The notes beneath the pieces are model-generated. The model was not told the DNA's origin, searched no databases, and worked only from the letters and a program-made list of their open reading frames with translations. Positions 1-10,000 of a stretch of 64,000 nt of DNA are shown here, piece by piece. The translations under genes were made by a program, and so were the position numbers. The DNA comes from Desulfobaculum bizertense DSM 18034 (GTDB taxonomy: Bacteria > Desulfobacterota > Desulfovibrionia > Desulfovibrionales > Desulfovibrionaceae). Positions within the stretch are counted from its first letter, which is position 1; the number at the start of each line of letters is the position of its first letter. The stretch lies in contig NZ_FUYA01000007.1 in the NCBI RefSeq assembly GCF_900167065.1, positions 62,001-126,000 of the forward strand, written 5' to 3'.

Positions 1-1
1 G

Positions 2-580
2 GGCGAGCTGACACTCGCTCCCGAGGTTTTCGAAGTTGCCGTTAAACCGGAAATTTTGAACCTCGTGGTTCGTGCACAGCGCGCCTCTCAGCGTGCCGGC
101 ACTCACGCCACCCGTAACCGCGCTCTGATTCGCGGTGGTGGTGCGAAGCCTTGGCGCCAGAAGGGTACTGGTCGTGCACGTGCCGGCTCCATGCGTAGCC
201 CTCTGTGGCGCGGTGGTGCAACGGTGTTTGGCCCTCAGCCCCGTAGCTACGAGTTCAAGGTGAACAAAAAAGTTCGCCGCCTCGCCCTGCGTATGGCTCT
301 GTCCGCCAGAGTCGCTGAAGGGAACATGACGGTGCTTAAGGGCATTGAGCTGAAGGAAGCCAAGACCAAAGCTTTTGCGCAGGTTCTGACCTCTCTGGGC
401 CTTAAAAAGGCCTTGATTGTTACTGCTGATGAAGATAAAGTTCTCAGTCTTTCCGCGCGCAATATCCCCGGTGTTACTCTCCTTCAGCACGACCAGCTCA
501 ATGTCTACGACGTGCTTCGCTACGACCAGCTCATCATGCTGGAAGACGCAGCTAAGTCCGTCGAAGAGAGGTTGAAGTAA
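2..580 (+). CDS. rplD: 50S ribosomal protein L4, 5' end missing
   Basis: Primary 23S rRNA-binding protein whose long loop lines the peptide exit tunnel; in many bacteria it also represses its own S10 operon. The frame is open from the window edge, so only about a dozen N-terminal residues are missing. The family motifs WRQKGTGRARAG and SPLWRGGATVFGP form the tunnel loop. The stop codon overlaps the rplW start (TAATG), so the two are translationally coupled. The gene order L4-L23-L2-S19 is the standard S10 operon order. Confidence 0.97.
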   Translation, partial: GELTLAPEVFEVAVKPEILNLVVRAQRASQRAGTHATRNRALIRGGGAKPWRQKGTGRARAGSMRSPLWRGGATVFGPQPRSYEFKVNKKVRRLALRMALSARVAEGNMTVLKGIELKEAKTKAFAQVLTSLGLKKALIVTADEDKVLSLSARNIPGVTLLQHDQLNVYDVLRYDQLIMLEDAAKSVEERLK

Positions 581-870
581 TGGATTACACAAAAGTAATC
601 ATTAAACCGCTGATCTCTGAGAAGGCCGCTATGATGCACGAAGAAGGCAACAAGGTTGTTTTCTTCGTGGCCGTCGACGCCAACAAGATCGAGATCGCTA
701 AAGCGGTTGAGAAGGCATTCGATGTGAAAGTGACGGGTGTGAACGTGATTAAGCGTCGCCCGCGTGCCCGTTTCCGTATGGGACGCCGTCTGGGCGTCGA
801 GTCCGGTTACAAGAAGGCTTACGTCACTCTGGCTGAAGGCCACAAGATTGAACTGTTCGAAGGAGTCTAG
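580..870 (+). CDS. rplW: 50S ribosomal protein L23
   Basis: 96-residue protein at the tunnel exit, where trigger factor and SRP dock. It begins [10 protein letters not shown], the usual L23 opening, and contains the basic loop [12 protein letters not shown]. Its ATG overlaps the rplD stop codon, and rplB follows after 2 nt. Normal length. Confidence 0.97.
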   Translation: MDYTKVIIKPLISEKAAMMHEEGNKVVFFVAVDANKIEIAKAVEKAFDVKVTGVNVIKRRPRARFRMGRRLGVESGYKKAYVTLAEGHKIELFEGV

Positions 871-872
871 AC

Positions 873-1703
873 ATGGCTGTGCGCAAACTGAAACCCACTT
901 CTCCGGGTCGGCGCTTCCAGACGGTCTCTACCTTTGAAGAGATCACCTGCACGACTCCTGAGAAATCTCTTGTCGAGGGTCTGACCAAGAAGAGTGGTCG
1001 TAACCACTTTGGTCGTATCACCTCTCGTCGTCGTGGTGGTGGCCACAAGCGCCTCTACCGTATTATTGACTTTAAGCGTGACAAGCGCGGCATTGCTGCT
1101 AAGGTTGCTACCGTTGAGTACGACCCGAACCGTAGCGCCCGCATTGCACTGCTGCATTACGCCGATGGTGAAAAGCGCTACATCTTGGCACCTGTTGGCA
1201 TCGAAGTGAACCAGACCGTTATGGCTGGCGACACTGCCGACATCAAGCCCGGTAATGCACTTGCTCTGGCCAAAATTCCGGTCGGTACCATCGTGCACAA
1301 TATTGAGTTGCGTCCCGGCTGCGGCGGACAGTTCTGCCGTGCAGCTGGTACTTACGCCCAGCTCGTTGCTAAGGAAGGCAAATACGCACTGCTGCGTATG
1401 CCCTCCGGCGAAGTCCGCAACGTGCTGGCAACCTGCTTTGCTACTGTCGGTCAGGTTGGCAACATCCAGCATGAAAATGTGAGCGTCGGTAAAGCCGGCC
1501 GCGCACGCTGGATGGGCAAACGCCCCGAAGTTCGTGGTGTTGCAATGAACCCTGTTGACCACCCCCTCGGTGGTGGTGAGGGTCGTAGTTCCGGTGGCCG
1601 TCATCCTGTCACTCCGTGGGGTAAACCCACCAAGGGCTACAAGACCCGCAACAAGAAGAAACCTTCTTCCCGGCTCATTGTTAAGCGCCGTGGTGAGAAA
1701 TAG
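873..1703 (+). CDS. rplB: 50S ribosomal protein L2
   Basis: 276-residue protein that binds 23S rRNA near the peptidyl-transferase centre and helps subunit joining. The signature [16 protein letters not shown] near residue 225 includes the conserved histidine. The C-terminal tail is strongly basic. The start follows GGAGTCTAGAC closely after rplW. Normal length. Confidence 0.98.
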   Translation: MAVRKLKPTSPGRRFQTVSTFEEITCTTPEKSLVEGLTKKSGRNHFGRITSRRRGGGHKRLYRIIDFKRDKRGIAAKVATVEYDPNRSARIALLHYADGEKRYILAPVGIEVNQTVMAGDTADIKPGNALALAKIPVGTIVHNIELRPGCGGQFCRAAGTYAQLVAKEGKYALLRMPSGEVRNVLATCFATVGQVGNIQHENVSVGKAGRARWMGKRPEVRGVAMNPVDHPLGGGEGRSSGGRHPVTPWGKPTKGYKTRNKKKPSSRLIVKRRGEK

Positions 1704-1711
1704 GAGTTGTC

Positions 1712-1993
1712 ATGCCTAGGTCGCTGAAAAAAGGTCCCTTCATTGATGACCACCTTTGGAAAAAGGTAGAGAACGCCGGCGAGACGGGTGACCGTCGAGT
1801 CATTAAGACCTGGTCTCGTCGCTCCACGATCTTCCCCGAAATGGTAGGTCTGACCTTTGCAGTTCACAATGGCCGGAAGTTTATCCCTGTCTTCGTGAGT
1901 GAAAACATGGTCGGGCACAAGCTCGGCGAATTCGCTCCGACGCGTACCTACTTCGGTCATGCGGCTGACAAGAAAAGCAAGGCCAAACGATAA
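1712..1993 (+). CDS. rpsS: 30S ribosomal protein S19
   Basis: 93-residue head protein of the small subunit that pairs with S13. It opens with [18 protein letters not shown], which is diagnostic for S19, and keeps the central TWSRRSTI motif. GGAG lies 7 nt before the ATG. It sits between rplB and rplV as expected. Confidence 0.98.
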   Translation: MPRSLKKGPFIDDHLWKKVENAGETGDRRVIKTWSRRSTIFPEMVGLTFAVHNGRKFIPVFVSENMVGHKLGEFAPTRTYFGHAADKKSKAKR

Positions 1994-2002
1994 GGGGTAT
2001 AG

Positions 2003-2341
2003 GTGACTTCGATGGAAACCAGAGCTGTTGCCAAATATATGCGCACTTCTGCACAGAAAGTTCGCCTCGTTGCTCGCAACGTTGAAGATCTTCCTGTAGA
2101 AGAGGCTATTAATATATTGACTTTCACGCCTAAAAAGGCAGCCAAACTGCTCAACAAGGTGCTGCATTCCGCAGTTGCCAACGCAGAGCAGGCTGGTGTT
2201 GAGGTCGATAACCTGTTTGTGAAACAGGTGATTGTTAACGAGGGACCGACCCTCAAGCGAATCATCCCTCGAGCCATGGGGCGCGCGAACCGTATCCTGA
2301 AGCGCACCAGCCACATTACCGTGGTAGTCGCTGAGGCCTAA
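2003..2341 (+). CDS. rplV: 50S ribosomal protein L22
   Basis: 112-residue protein whose beta-hairpin reaches into the exit tunnel. The C-terminal [16 protein letters not shown] motif is typical. Two starts compete. GTG at 2003 has AAGGGG five bases upstream. ATG at 2012 gives METRAVAKY, the more usual N-terminus, but has only AGGTGA close by. The GTG is kept because of its better ribosome-binding site. Confidence 0.95.
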   Translation: MTSMETRAVAKYMRTSAQKVRLVARNVEDLPVEEAINILTFTPKKAAKLLNKVLHSAVANAEQAGVEVDNLFVKQVIVNEGPTLKRIIPRAMGRANRILKRTSHITVVVAEA

Positions 2342-2351
2342 GGAGGCAGAT

Positions 2352-2990
2352 GTGGGTCAGAAAGTACATCCCTACGGATTCCGGTTGGGGTACAACAAGA
2401 ATTGGCTGTCCCGCTGGTTCGCGAACAAGGACTATGCGGACAACGTTTTCGAAGACGACAAGATCCGTAAGTTCGTCAAGAAAAGACTTTACCACGCTGG
2501 CATTTCTCGTATCGAGATCGAACGTGCTGGTGGCAAGGTCCGCCTGATCGTCTTTACAGCCCGTCCCGGTATCGTTATCGGTCGCAAGGGTGTAGAGATC
2601 GAAAAGCTTCGCGGTGAGCTCCGTCACAAGTTCGGCCACGAGTTCTCCATTGAGGTGAACGAAGTGCGCCGTCCTGAAACGGACGCCCAGCTGGTGGCTG
2701 AAAACATCGCTATGCAGCTCGAGCGCCGCGTGGCATTCCGCCGCGCTATGAAGCGCACGGTAGGCATGGCCCGTAAGTTCGGTGCCGAAGGCATTAAGAT
2801 CAACTGCGCAGGCCGTCTGGCCGGTGCTGAGATCGCACGTAGCGAGTGGTACCGTGAGGGCCGCGTTCCGCTGCAGACCCTTCGTGCCGATCTGGACTAT
2901 GGTTTTGCCCAGGCCCATACCACCTACGGTGTTATTGGCGTGAAGGTCTGGATCTTCAAGGGTGAAATTCTGGATCAGGAAGGTGAATAA
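2352..2990 (+). CDS. rpsC: 30S ribosomal protein S3
   Basis: 212 residues with a GTG start preceded by AGGAGG. The N-terminus [17 protein letters not shown] is diagnostic. A type II KH domain follows, with the [14 protein letters not shown] loop around residues 75-90. S3 lines the mRNA entry channel and contributes to ribosomal helicase activity. Normal length for this group. Confidence 0.98.
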   Translation: MGQKVHPYGFRLGYNKNWLSRWFANKDYADNVFEDDKIRKFVKKRLYHAGISRIEIERAGGKVRLIVFTARPGIVIGRKGVEIEKLRGELRHKFGHEFSIEVNEVRRPETDAQLVAENIAMQLERRVAFRRAMKRTVGMARKFGAEGIKINCAGRLAGAEIARSEWYREGRVPLQTLRADLDYGFAQAHTTYGVIGVKVWIFKGEILDQEGE

Positions 2991-2992
2991 CG

Positions 2993-3406
2993 ATGCTTTC
3001 TCCAAGAAAGACAAAGTTCCGCAAACGCCAGAAAGGTCGTCTGCGCGGTAAGGCCCTGCGTGGCAACACCATTGCCTTCGGTGAAGTCGGTCTGAAGACG
3101 CTTGAACACGGGAAGCTGACCAACCAGCAGATTGAGGCAGCCCGTATTGCCATGATGCGACACATCCGTCGTGGCGGTCAGGTCTTCATCCGTATCTTCC
3201 CGGACCAGGTCCTCACCTCGAAACCTGCCGAAGTTCGACAGGGTAAAGGTAAGGGTGCTCCTTCCGGCTGGTACGCTCCGGTCAAGCCTGGCAGGATCAT
3301 GTATGAAATCAAGGGTGTTGATGTTGCCTTGGCCAAGGAAGCACTGGTCCGTGCGGCACATAAGCTGCCTGTAAAGACCGCTATTGTTGTCAAGGAGGGT
3401 CTGTAA
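2993..3406 (+). CDS. rplP: 50S ribosomal protein L16
   Basis: 137-residue large-subunit protein near the A site and central protuberance. It starts [16 protein letters not shown] as usual. The motif [14 protein letters not shown] covers the arginine that is hydroxylated in some species; hydroxylation here is not implied. rpmC follows immediately. Confidence 0.98.
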   Translation: MLSPRKTKFRKRQKGRLRGKALRGNTIAFGEVGLKTLEHGKLTNQQIEAARIAMMRHIRRGGQVFIRIFPDQVLTSKPAEVRQGKGKGAPSGWYAPVKPGRIMYEIKGVDVALAKEALVRAAHKLPVKTAIVVKEGL

Positions 3407-3601
3407 ATGACTGCCAAAGAACTCCGGGAACTCTCCGTTTCCGAGCTCAATGAAAAACTCGGCGAGTTTCGGCAGGAGCTGTTTAACCTCCGCATTCAGC
3501 ATGCCACGGCTCAGCTGGAAAATACCCAGCGTATTCCCGAGGTGAAGAAAATCATCGCCCGGATTCTCACCATCCTCACTGAGAAGGAAAGTGGAGAATA
3601 A
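3407..3601 (+). CDS. rpmC: 50S ribosomal protein L29
   Basis: 64-residue helical protein near the tunnel exit, next to L23. Motifs are [14 protein letters not shown] and the central [16 protein letters not shown]. The ATG abuts the rplP stop with no spacer, so coupled translation is likely. Confidence 0.96.
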   Translation: MTAKELRELSVSELNEKLGEFRQELFNLRIQHATAQLENTQRIPEVKKIIARILTILTEKESGE

Positions 3602-3604
3602 ATC

Positions 3605-3868
3605 ATGGCTGAAGTGAAGAAGTCTAACAAGCGTGTTATGACCGGTAAGGTTGTTTCCGACAAGGGCGACAAGACCATCGTCGTTCGCGTCGAAACCCTG
3701 GTCAAACACCCTCTGCTGAAGAAGTACATTCGCCGCCGTACCAAATTCATGGCTCACGATCCCAACAACGATTGTGGTATCGGGGACAAGGTGCAGATTA
3801 TTGAGCACCGCCCCATGAGCGCACGTAAGCGGTGGCATCTCCTCAATATCGTTGAAAAAGCGGTCTAA
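3605..3868 (+). CDS. rpsQ: 30S ribosomal protein S17
   Basis: 87-residue OB-fold primary binding protein of 16S rRNA. Motifs are GKVVSDKGDKTIVVRVE and the late segment RPMSARKRW, close to the usual RP-S-K-W pattern. It starts three bases after rpmC, in the expected order. Confidence 0.97.
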   Translation: MAEVKKSNKRVMTGKVVSDKGDKTIVVRVETLVKHPLLKKYIRRRTKFMAHDPNNDCGIGDKVQIIEHRPMSARKRWHLLNIVEKAV

Positions 3869-3879
3869 GGAGCTAGAAT

Positions 3880-4248
3880 ATGATTCAGGTCGAATCCAAG
3901 CTCGACGTCGCCGATAATTCAGGCGCTAAGAAAGTGCTCTGCATCAAGGTGCTCGGCGGCAGCCGCCGTCGTTACGCCTCGGTGGGTGATATCATCATGG
4001 TTTCCGTTAAGGAAGCAATGCCCCATTCCAAAGTGAAGAAGGGTGATGTTATGCCGGCCGTCGTCGTTCGTACCAAAAAGGAAGTTGGCCGCCCGGACGG
4101 GACATACATCAAGTTTGACACGAACTCTGCAGTTCTTTTGAACAAGCAGAACGAGCCTGTGGGCACCCGTATTTTCGGACCCGTTGCACGTGAGCTTCGT
4201 GGCAAGAACTTCATGAAGATCGTCTCTCTGGCGCCTGAAGTGCTGTAG
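3880..4248 (+). CDS. rplN: 50S ribosomal protein L14
   Basis: 122 residues, the exact family length. It starts [17 protein letters not shown], diagnostic for L14, and has the central [17 protein letters not shown]14 forms the L14-L19 bridge to 16S rRNA and the docking site for ribosome silencing factor. AAGGAG precedes the ATG. First gene of the classical spc operon, but no promoter or terminator separates it from rpsQ. Confidence 0.98.
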   Translation: MIQVESKLDVADNSGAKKVLCIKVLGGSRRRYASVGDIIMVSVKEAMPHSKVKKGDVMPAVVVRTKKEVGRPDGTYIKFDTNSAVLLNKQNEPVGTRIFGPVARELRGKNFMKIVSLAPEVL

Positions 4249-4259
4249 AGGTCAGCCCT

Positions 4260-4583
4260 ATGAAAAAGTTCAAGATCCGCAAAGATGACAAAGTCATGGT
4301 CATCGCCGGTAAGGATAAGGGCAAAGTCGGTAAGGTGCTGAAGATCTTCCGCAAGAAGGACAGAGTCCTCGTGGAAAAGGTCAACATGGTAAAGCGCCAT
4401 ACCAAGGCTAACCCTTATACCCAGCAGGCTGGTGGTATCGTCGAGAAAGAAGCAGCTGTTCACATTTCCAATGTGGCTCTGATTTGCGACGCTTGCGCCA
4501 AGCCTACCCGCGTTGGGTACAAGGTCACTGCAGACGGCAAAAAAGTCCGTTTCTGCAAAAAGTGCAACGAAACCATCGACTAG
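4260..4583 (+). CDS. rplX: 50S ribosomal protein L24 with C-terminal zinc ribbon
   Basis: 107 residues. The KOW domain at the N-terminus ([18 protein letters not shown]) initiates 50S assembly. The C-terminal tail has two CxxC pairs (CDAC and CKKC, about residues 81-101), the zinc-ribbon extension seen in some bacterial L24 proteins but absent in E. coli. All four cysteines are present, so metal binding is expected. Confidence 0.97.
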   Translation: MKKFKIRKDDKVMVIAGKDKGKVGKVLKIFRKKDRVLVEKVNMVKRHTKANPYTQQAGGIVEKEAAVHISNVALICDACAKPTRVGYKVTADGKKVRFCKKCNETID

Positions 4584-4592
4584 GGAGCTTCC

Positions 4593-5132
4593 ATGACTCG
4601 TCTCGAGAAACTGTACAAGGACAAGGTCGCTCCCGCCCTGCAGAAAGAGTTTGGGTACAAGTCGCCGATGCAGTTGCCTACGCTTAAGAGCGTAAGCCTC
4701 AACATCGGTTTGGGTGCGGCTAGCCAGAATAATAAGCTTATCGAAGGCGCCGTAGACGAACTGACCCGCATTGCAGGTCAGCGAGCTGTTGCTACCCGCG
4801 CTAAGAAATCCATCGCAGCATTTAAGCTTCGCGAAGGCATGCCGATCGGTGTGCGCGTGACGCTGCGTGGGGATCGTATGTGGGACTTCCTCGATAAGTT
4901 GGTGAATGTTGCACTGCCTCGCGTCCGTGACTTCCGTGGAATTCCGGATCGTGGTTTTGATGGCCGTGGTAACTTTACCCTTGGTGTTAAGGAACACACG
5001 ATCTTCCCCGAAATCGAAATCGATCAGGTGGAGCTCGTTAAGGGCATGAACGTGACCGTCGTAACCAGCGCCGGCACCGACAAGGAAGGCAAAGCTCTGC
5101 TTCAGATGCTGGGCATGCCTTTCAAGAAGTAA
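4593..5132 (+). CDS. rplE: 50S ribosomal protein L5
   Basis: 179-residue 5S rRNA-binding protein of the central protuberance. Typical motifs are [36 protein letters not shown] and the late [16 protein letters not shown]. The start codon has GGGAGCTTCC upstream. Normal length. Confidence 0.98.
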   Translation: MTRLEKLYKDKVAPALQKEFGYKSPMQLPTLKSVSLNIGLGAASQNNKLIEGAVDELTRIAGQRAVATRAKKSIAAFKLREGMPIGVRVTLRGDRMWDFLDKLVNVALPRVRDFRGIPDRGFDGRGNFTLGVKEHTIFPEIEIDQVELVKGMNVTVVTSAGTDKEGKALLQMLGMPFKK

Positions 5133-5144
5133 GGGAGAAGAGAA

Positions 5145-5330
5145 ATGGCTCGTACATCTCTTATGAATAAGGCAAAGAGAAAGCCTAAGTTCTCTGCCCG
5201 TGCCTACAACCGCTGCCCCATTTGCGGTCGCCCTCGGGCTTTTATGCGGGACTTCGGCATCTGCCGAATCTGTTTCCGTAACAAGGCTCTCGCTGGCGAA
5301 CTGCCGGGCGTCCGTAAATCCAGCTGGTAA
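5145..5330 (+). CDS. rpsN: 30S ribosomal protein S14, zinc-binding short form
   Basis: 61 residues, the short type Z form. CPIC and CRIC pairs in the second half bind one zinc; enteric-type S14 is about 100 residues and lacks them. It contacts 16S rRNA in the head near S3 and S10. GGGAGAAGAGA precedes the ATG. Confidence 0.97.
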   Translation: MARTSLMNKAKRKPKFSARAYNRCPICGRPRAFMRDFGICRICFRNKALAGELPGVRKSSW

Positions 5331-5342
5331 GGAGAAAGCACA

Positions 5343-5726
5343 ATGTCCGTGATTGATCCCATTGCGGATATGCTCACTCGGATTCGCAACGCCCATCAGG
5401 CGCTGCATCAGGAAGTGCTTATCCCTAAGTCCAAAGTGAAACTGGCAATTGCCGGTATCCTTAAGGAAGAGGGTTACGTAACTGACTGCTCCGAAGAAGA
5501 GCGTGATATTCGCATTGTTCTGAAATACGCCGACGGCACTCCGGTTATCGCCGGAATGAAGCGCATCAGCAAGCCTGGCCGTCGTGTATACGTTTCCTCT
5601 GCAGAGATTCCGAGTGTTCAGAACGGCCTCGGTGTTGCAGTCCTGTCCACCTCTCATGGTGTTATGGCAGGCGGCGTTGCAAGGGAAAAGAACGTTGGCG
5701 GCGAACTGCTGTTCGAATTATGGTAG
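5343..5726 (+). CDS. rpsH: 30S ribosomal protein S8
   Basis: 127-residue primary 16S rRNA-binding protein of the platform; in E. coli it represses the spc operon. Motifs are [13 protein letters not shown] at the N-terminus and [20 protein letters not shown] at the C-terminus. AAGGAG lies upstream of the ATG. Confidence 0.98.
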   Translation: MSVIDPIADMLTRIRNAHQALHQEVLIPKSKVKLAIAGILKEEGYVTDCSEEERDIRIVLKYADGTPVIAGMKRISKPGRRVYVSSAEIPSVQNGLGVAVLSTSHGVMAGGVAREKNVGGELLFELW

Positions 5727-5738
5727 TGAGGAAGGAAC

Positions 5739-6272
5739 ATGTCGAGAATCGGTAAAAAACCAGTCTCCCTCCCCTCTGGTGTTGAGGTGAAGATCGGTGA
5801 TAGCCAGGTTGATGTGAAAGGCCCCAAGGGCTCCCTCTCCACGCCGCTGCACGACAAGATTAAGGTCCAGCAGGAAGGAGCAGAGCTGCTCGTTACCCGT
5901 GTTGATGACTCTCGTGTTGCCCGTGCTCAGCACGGTCTCCGCCGCTCTTTGCTGGCGAACATGATCGAAGGCGTCACCAAGGGTTATTCCAAGGGTCTTG
6001 AAGTTGTCGGTGTTGGTTACCGCGTGAAGGTTCAGGGCAAGAAAGTTGTTCTGAACGTGGGTTACTCCCATCCTGTGGAGTACGCACTTCCCGAAGGTAT
6101 CGAAGCCAAGGCAGAGGGAACTAAGCTTACGATTTCCGGATGCGATAAGCAGATGGTAGGCGAAGTCGCTGCCCAGATTCGTCGAGTACGTCTGCCCGAG
6201 CCTTACAAAGGCAAGGGTATTAAGTATATTGATGAAATCATCCGCCGCAAGGCCGGTAAGTCCGCCAAATAG
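5739..6272 (+). CDS. rplF: 50S ribosomal protein L6
   Basis: 177-residue two-domain protein near the factor-binding stalk base. It starts MSRIGKKPVSLPSGV and ends with RLPEPYKGKGIKYIDEIIRR, the family signature. GAAGGAAC precedes the ATG. Normal length. Confidence 0.98.
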   Translation: MSRIGKKPVSLPSGVEVKIGDSQVDVKGPKGSLSTPLHDKIKVQQEGAELLVTRVDDSRVARAQHGLRRSLLANMIEGVTKGYSKGLEVVGVGYRVKVQGKKVVLNVGYSHPVEYALPEGIEAKAEGTKLTISGCDKQMVGEVAAQIRRVRLPEPYKGKGIKYIDEIIRRKAGKSAK

Positions 6273-6286
6273 AGTAGGGTGATACG

Positions 6287-6649
6287 ATGAAAAAGAGTAA
6301 AGAGCTGGCGCGTCGCCGCAGAAAGATCCGCATCCGCAAAAAGATTAGCGGTACTGCTGATCGTCCGAGACTCTGCGTCTATCGCTCCAACATGCATGTT
6401 TATGCACAGCTTGTCGACGATGTGACGGGTACCACTCTGGCCTCCACTTCCACTCTTGCCCTGAGCAAGGGGGAAGGCGTGAGCCTCAAGTCCAACAAAG
6501 AGGGCGCAGCCCGAGTTGGTGAGGCAATCGCAACATTGGCTAAGGAACGGAACATCGAAACTGTGGTATTTGACCGTAGCGGTTACATCTACCATGGCAA
6601 GATCAAGGCTCTCGCCGACGGCGCCCGTGAAGCTGGGCTGAAATTCTAA
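6287..6649 (+). CDS. rplR: 50S ribosomal protein L18
   Basis: 120-residue 5S rRNA-binding protein. It has a basic N-terminal tail ([14 protein letters not shown]), [18 protein letters not shown] in the core, and [20 protein letters not shown] near the end. Standard position between rplF and rpsE. Confidence 0.98.
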   Translation: MKKSKELARRRRKIRIRKKISGTADRPRLCVYRSNMHVYAQLVDDVTGTTLASTSTLALSKGEGVSLKSNKEGAARVGEAIATLAKERNIETVVFDRSGYIYHGKIKALADGAREAGLKF

Positions 6650-6666
6650 GACTGCGGAAGGTCGAA

Positions 6667-7191
6667 ATGGATAAAAAACCTCGCAGAGACTCCCGTAGGG
6701 AGCAGCAGGAAGAGCTCGGCCACATTGAGAAGCTTGTCTCCCTGAACAGGGTAGCCAAGGTTGTCAAGGGCGGCCGCCGTTTCAACTTCAGCGCACTCGT
6801 TGTTGTTGGTGATGGCAAAGGCTCCGTTGGTTATGGTCTGGGCAAGGCTGTTGAAGTTCCTGAGGCAATTCGTAAGGCTACGGAGAAGGCCCGCAAGTCC
6901 ATGAAGCAGGTTCCTCTGCTGGACGGCACTCTCCCTTACGAGACCCTCGGCCGCTTTGACGCTGCCCGAGTTGTCCTGAAGCCCGCCTCCAAGGGTACCG
7001 GCATCATCGCCGGTGGTCCTGTGCGTGCTGTCATGGAAGCTCTCGGTGTCCACGATATCCTGACTAAGGCTATCGGCACTAACAACCCTCACAACGTGCT
7101 TAAAGCTACTATTGAGGGCCTCACTTCTCTTCGAAGCGCAAAGCAGGTTTCTGCACTGCGCGGAAAAGAAGTGTCCACCCCCAGAAAGTAG
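6667..7191 (+). CDS. rpsE: 30S ribosomal protein S5
   Basis: 174 residues with the N-terminal double-stranded RNA-binding fold and the [14 protein letters not shown] loop. S5 affects translational accuracy together with S4. The conserved [18 protein letters not shown] segment follows. GGAAGG lies five bases before the ATG. The C-terminus is slightly longer than in E. coli. Confidence 0.98.
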   Translation: MDKKPRRDSRREQQEELGHIEKLVSLNRVAKVVKGGRRFNFSALVVVGDGKGSVGYGLGKAVEVPEAIRKATEKARKSMKQVPLLDGTLPYETLGRFDAARVVLKPASKGTGIIAGGPVRAVMEALGVHDILTKAIGTNNPHNVLKATIEGLTSLRSAKQVSALRGKEVSTPRK

Positions 7192-7204
7192 TAGAGGACG
7201 CGAC

Positions 7205-7381
7205 ATGGATAAGATCAAAGTCAGACTCGTTCGGAGCTTGATCGGCTGCACACCGCAGCAGCGTAAGACCGTCGCTGCCCTGGGGTTGCGCAAGATCCGT
7301 CAGGAGAACGAGCTTCCCAAGAATGACTGCACACTTGGCATGGTCAAGCACGTGCAACATCTTGTTGAGGTGGTAGAATAA
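7205..7381 (+). CDS. rpmD: 50S ribosomal protein L30
   Basis: 58 residues, typical for L30. The start is the ATG at 7205 (MDKIKVRLVRSLIGC), preceded by AGAGGA; longer readings of the frame would run into rpsE. The motif GLRKIRQENELP is characteristic. The stop overlaps the rplO start (TAATG). Confidence 0.96.
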   Translation: MDKIKVRLVRSLIGCTPQQRKTVAALGLRKIRQENELPKNDCTLGMVKHVQHLVEVVE

Positions 7382-7827
7382 TGAGACTTCACGAACTGTA
7401 CCCTTTTCCTGAAGAGCGCAAGGGTCGCAAGCGTGTCGGTCGTGGTTCCGGCTCTGGCTGGGGCAAGACCGCAGCTAAGGGTCATAAAGGCCAGAACGCC
7501 CGCTCCGGCGGTGGTGTTCCTGCTTGGTTCGAAGGTGGCCAGATGCCTCTGGCACGCCGTCTTCCCAAGCGTGGCTTTAAGAACCCGTTCCGCGAAGCTT
7601 ATGAGGCTCTGAACCTGGATAGGCTCCTTGCTGCATTTGACGGCCAGGCAGAAATCTCTCTGGACGAAATCTACGCTAAAGGCCTGGTTAAGCCCGGCGC
7701 TTTGGTGAAGGTTCTCGGCAATGGAGAGGTCAAGTCTGCTGTGACTGTTGAAGCTCATCGGTTCAGCAAATCTGCTCAGGAAAAGATTACCGCCGCTGGC
7801 GGCACTGCCAAAGCACTGGAAGGGTAA
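7381..7827 (+). CDS. rplO: 50S ribosomal protein L15
   Basis: 148-residue late-assembly protein of the large subunit. The glycine- and arginine-rich N-terminus (KRVGRGSGSGWGKTAAKGHKG) and the following GGGVPAWFEGGQMPL are diagnostic. It is coupled to rpmD by a 1-nt overlap and followed by secY after 6 nt. Confidence 0.97.
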   Translation: MRLHELYPFPEERKGRKRVGRGSGSGWGKTAAKGHKGQNARSGGGVPAWFEGGQMPLARRLPKRGFKNPFREAYEALNLDRLLAAFDGQAEISLDEIYAKGLVKPGALVKVLGNGEVKSAVTVEAHRFSKSAQEKITAAGGTAKALEG

Positions 7828-7833
7828 TACATC

Positions 7834-9147
7834 GTGGCGCTTAATGGGGTTGAGAATCTCACCAAGTTACCGGAGTTAAAGAAGAAGCTTCTTTGGACGT
7901 TCCTCCTGTTGGCTGTATACCGGATTGGCATTCACGTGCCGACTCCGGGCGTCGACACGGTAGCCCTCCAGGACTTCTTTGATAGTGTTCAGAACACCCT
8001 GTTCGGTTTGTTCGACATGTTCTCGGGTGGAGGATTAAGGAATCTTTCCATCTTCGCTCTGGGAATTATGCCCTACATCTCCGCATCGATCATCATTCAG
8101 CTGCTGACAGTTGTCAGCCCAGAGCTGAAGCGATTGTCGAAGGAAGAAGGGGAAGCCGGACGCAAAAAGATCACCCAATATACCCGATACGGAACGGTAC
8201 TTATTACCATCGTACAGGGTTTGGGTATCGCAATCGGTTTGGAGAGCATGACCAGCCCCACCGGCGCGCCCGTGGTGCTTGACGCAGGCTGGGCCTTCCG
8301 ACTGGTGACAATCATCACGTTGACGGCCGGAACCGTGCTGATCATGTGGATCGGTGAACAGATTACCGAGCGAGGTATCGGCAACGGCATCTCGCTCATC
8401 ATCTTCGCCGGTATTGTTGCCGGGTTCCCCGGCGCAGTCGCCAAATCCTGGCGTCTTATGACCACCGGTGAAATGTCTCTGTTCATCCTGCTCCTTATTG
8501 GGGCGCTGATGCTGGCTGTGCTGGCAATCATCGTCTATATGGAGCGTGCCCAGAGACGGGTTCCGATCCAGTACGCCAAGCGTATGATGGGACGCCGTAT
8601 GTACGGGGGGCAGACAACGCATCTGCCGCTGCGTATTAATACTGCTGGCGTTATTCCTCCAATCTTTGCTTCATCCATTCTGATGTTCCCGGCCACGCTG
8701 GCGAACTTCTCCCGGGTGGAGTGGATTCAGGAGGTTTCCGCCTGGCTGTCCCCATCTTCGGTTTTGTATAATGTGCTGTATGTAGGCATGATTGTCTTCT
8801 TTTGTTTCTTCTATACGGCCATTATCTTCGACCCAAAAGACATTGCAGAAAACATTCGTAAGCAGGGTGGCTTCATTCCTGGGATTCGTCCCGGTGAGAA
8901 GACCCGCGAGTACATTGATCGGGTTTTGTCCCGCATCACACTCTGGGGCGCTCTGTATGTTTCCGCAGTTTGTGTGCTGCCGATGTTCCTTATTAGCCAG
9001 ATGCACGTACCATTCTATTTTGGTGGTACCAGTCTGCTGATCGTCGTCGGTGTTGCCATGGACTTTATGTCTCAGATTGAGTCTCACCTCATCAGCCGTC
9101 AGTACGAGGGCCTGATGGGTAAGAACAAGATGAAGGGTCGACGGTAA
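7834..9147 (+). CDS. secY: Preprotein translocase channel subunit SecY
   Basis: 437-residue integral membrane protein forming the protein-conducting channel with SecE and SecG. About ten hydrophobic segments are visible. Typical motifs are GIMPYISASIIIQLL in TM2, GNGISLIIFAGI, and the cytoplasmic loop that contacts SecA and ribosomes (RRVPIQYAKR). GTG start. As in most bacteria, it ends the spc operon. Confidence 0.98.
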   Translation: MALNGVENLTKLPELKKKLLWTFLLLAVYRIGIHVPTPGVDTVALQDFFDSVQNTLFGLFDMFSGGGLRNLSIFALGIMPYISASIIIQLLTVVSPELKRLSKEEGEAGRKKITQYTRYGTVLITIVQGLGIAIGLESMTSPTGAPVVLDAGWAFRLVTIITLTAGTVLIMWIGEQITERGIGNGISLIIFAGIVAGFPGAVAKSWRLMTTGEMSLFILLLIGALMLAVLAIIVYMERAQRRVPIQYAKRMMGRRMYGGQTTHLPLRINTAGVIPPIFASSILMFPATLANFSRVEWIQEVSAWLSPSSVLYNVLYVGMIVFFCFFYTAIIFDPKDIAENIRKQGGFIPGIRPGEKTREYIDRVLSRITLWGALYVSAVCVLPMFLISQMHVPFYFGGTSLLIVVGVAMDFMSQIESHLISRQYEGLMGKNKMKGRR

Positions 9148-9151
9148 AACG

Positions 9152-9922
9152 TTGAAGAAGTCTCACGGAATATTTATTAAGAACGATGCGGAGATCGCGC
9201 TCATGCGAGAGGCGAACCGCATCGTCTCCGTGATACTTGACAAACTGGGCGAAGCTGTAGAGCCAGGTGTTTCCACCATGCGCTTCGAGCAGATCGCCCG
9301 GGACATGTGCAAAGAGTTCGATGTAACGCCCGCTTTTTTGGGCTACAACGGTTTTCCCTTTGCACTGTGCTGCTCAGTAAACGAAGAAGTCGTCCATGGC
9401 TTTCCCTCAGATCGAATTCTGCGGGAAGGAGACCTTGTCAGTTTGGACATGGGTGTTATATACGATGGCTTCTACGGTGATTCGGCACGGACCTTCGAGG
9501 TGGGAGAAGTCTCCCCGGAAGCGTCGCTTCTGTGTGATGTGACTCGTGAGTCACTCATGAAAGGCATTGCACAGGCCGTTGAAGGCAAGTTTCTTTATGA
9601 TATTTCTCGAGCAATTCAGGAATATGTGGAACAGAATGGATTTTCTGTGGTAAAGAGATTTGTCGGACACGGAATAGGGCGGCAGCTTCATGAGAAGCCC
9701 GCGGTCCCCAATTACGTTCCCATTGCCGGGAGGAGCCTTCCGCTCAAGAACGGAATGGTCCTTGCTATCGAACCGATGGCGTGCGTGGGAACGGCCGAAG
9801 TCGAGATACTCGAAGATAAGTGGACAGCGGCGACGAAAGATCGTAAGCTCTCTGCCCACTTTGAACACACGGTTGCTCTGACCCCAAACGGGCCGGAGAT
9901 ATTGAGCAGAAACGAACAATAA
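9152..9922 (+). CDS. map: Methionine aminopeptidase, type I
   Basis: Removes the initiator methionine from nascent proteins. 256 residues of the pita-bread fold. The five metal ligands are visible: two Asp in SLDMGVIYDGFYGDSA, His in GHGIGRQLHEKP, Glu in AIEPMA and Glu in FEHTVAL. The start is taken as TTG at 9152 (MKKSHGIF), the only good start after the secY stop. A map gene after secY is a common arrangement. Confidence 0.96.
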   Translation: MKKSHGIFIKNDAEIALMREANRIVSVILDKLGEAVEPGVSTMRFEQIARDMCKEFDVTPAFLGYNGFPFALCCSVNEEVVHGFPSDRILREGDLVSLDMGVIYDGFYGDSARTFEVGEVSPEASLLCDVTRESLMKGIAQAVEGKFLYDISRAIQEYVEQNGFSVVKRFVGHGIGRQLHEKPAVPNYVPIAGRSLPLKNGMVLAIEPMACVGTAEVEILEDKWTAATKDRKLSAHFEHTVALTPNGPEILSRNEQ

Positions 9923-10000
9923 GGTTCTTGCTTGCATATATACCTTGGTTCCCGGCCTGTTGTGTCGGGGGCTGAACAAGGAAAGTAGCGGGAGAAGGTC

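Noticed and set aside
3972-5657. 561-codon open frame antisense to rplN-rpsH
   Set aside because: It is the reverse of well-identified ribosomal genes, with no ribosome-binding site or family match; a result of codon bias.
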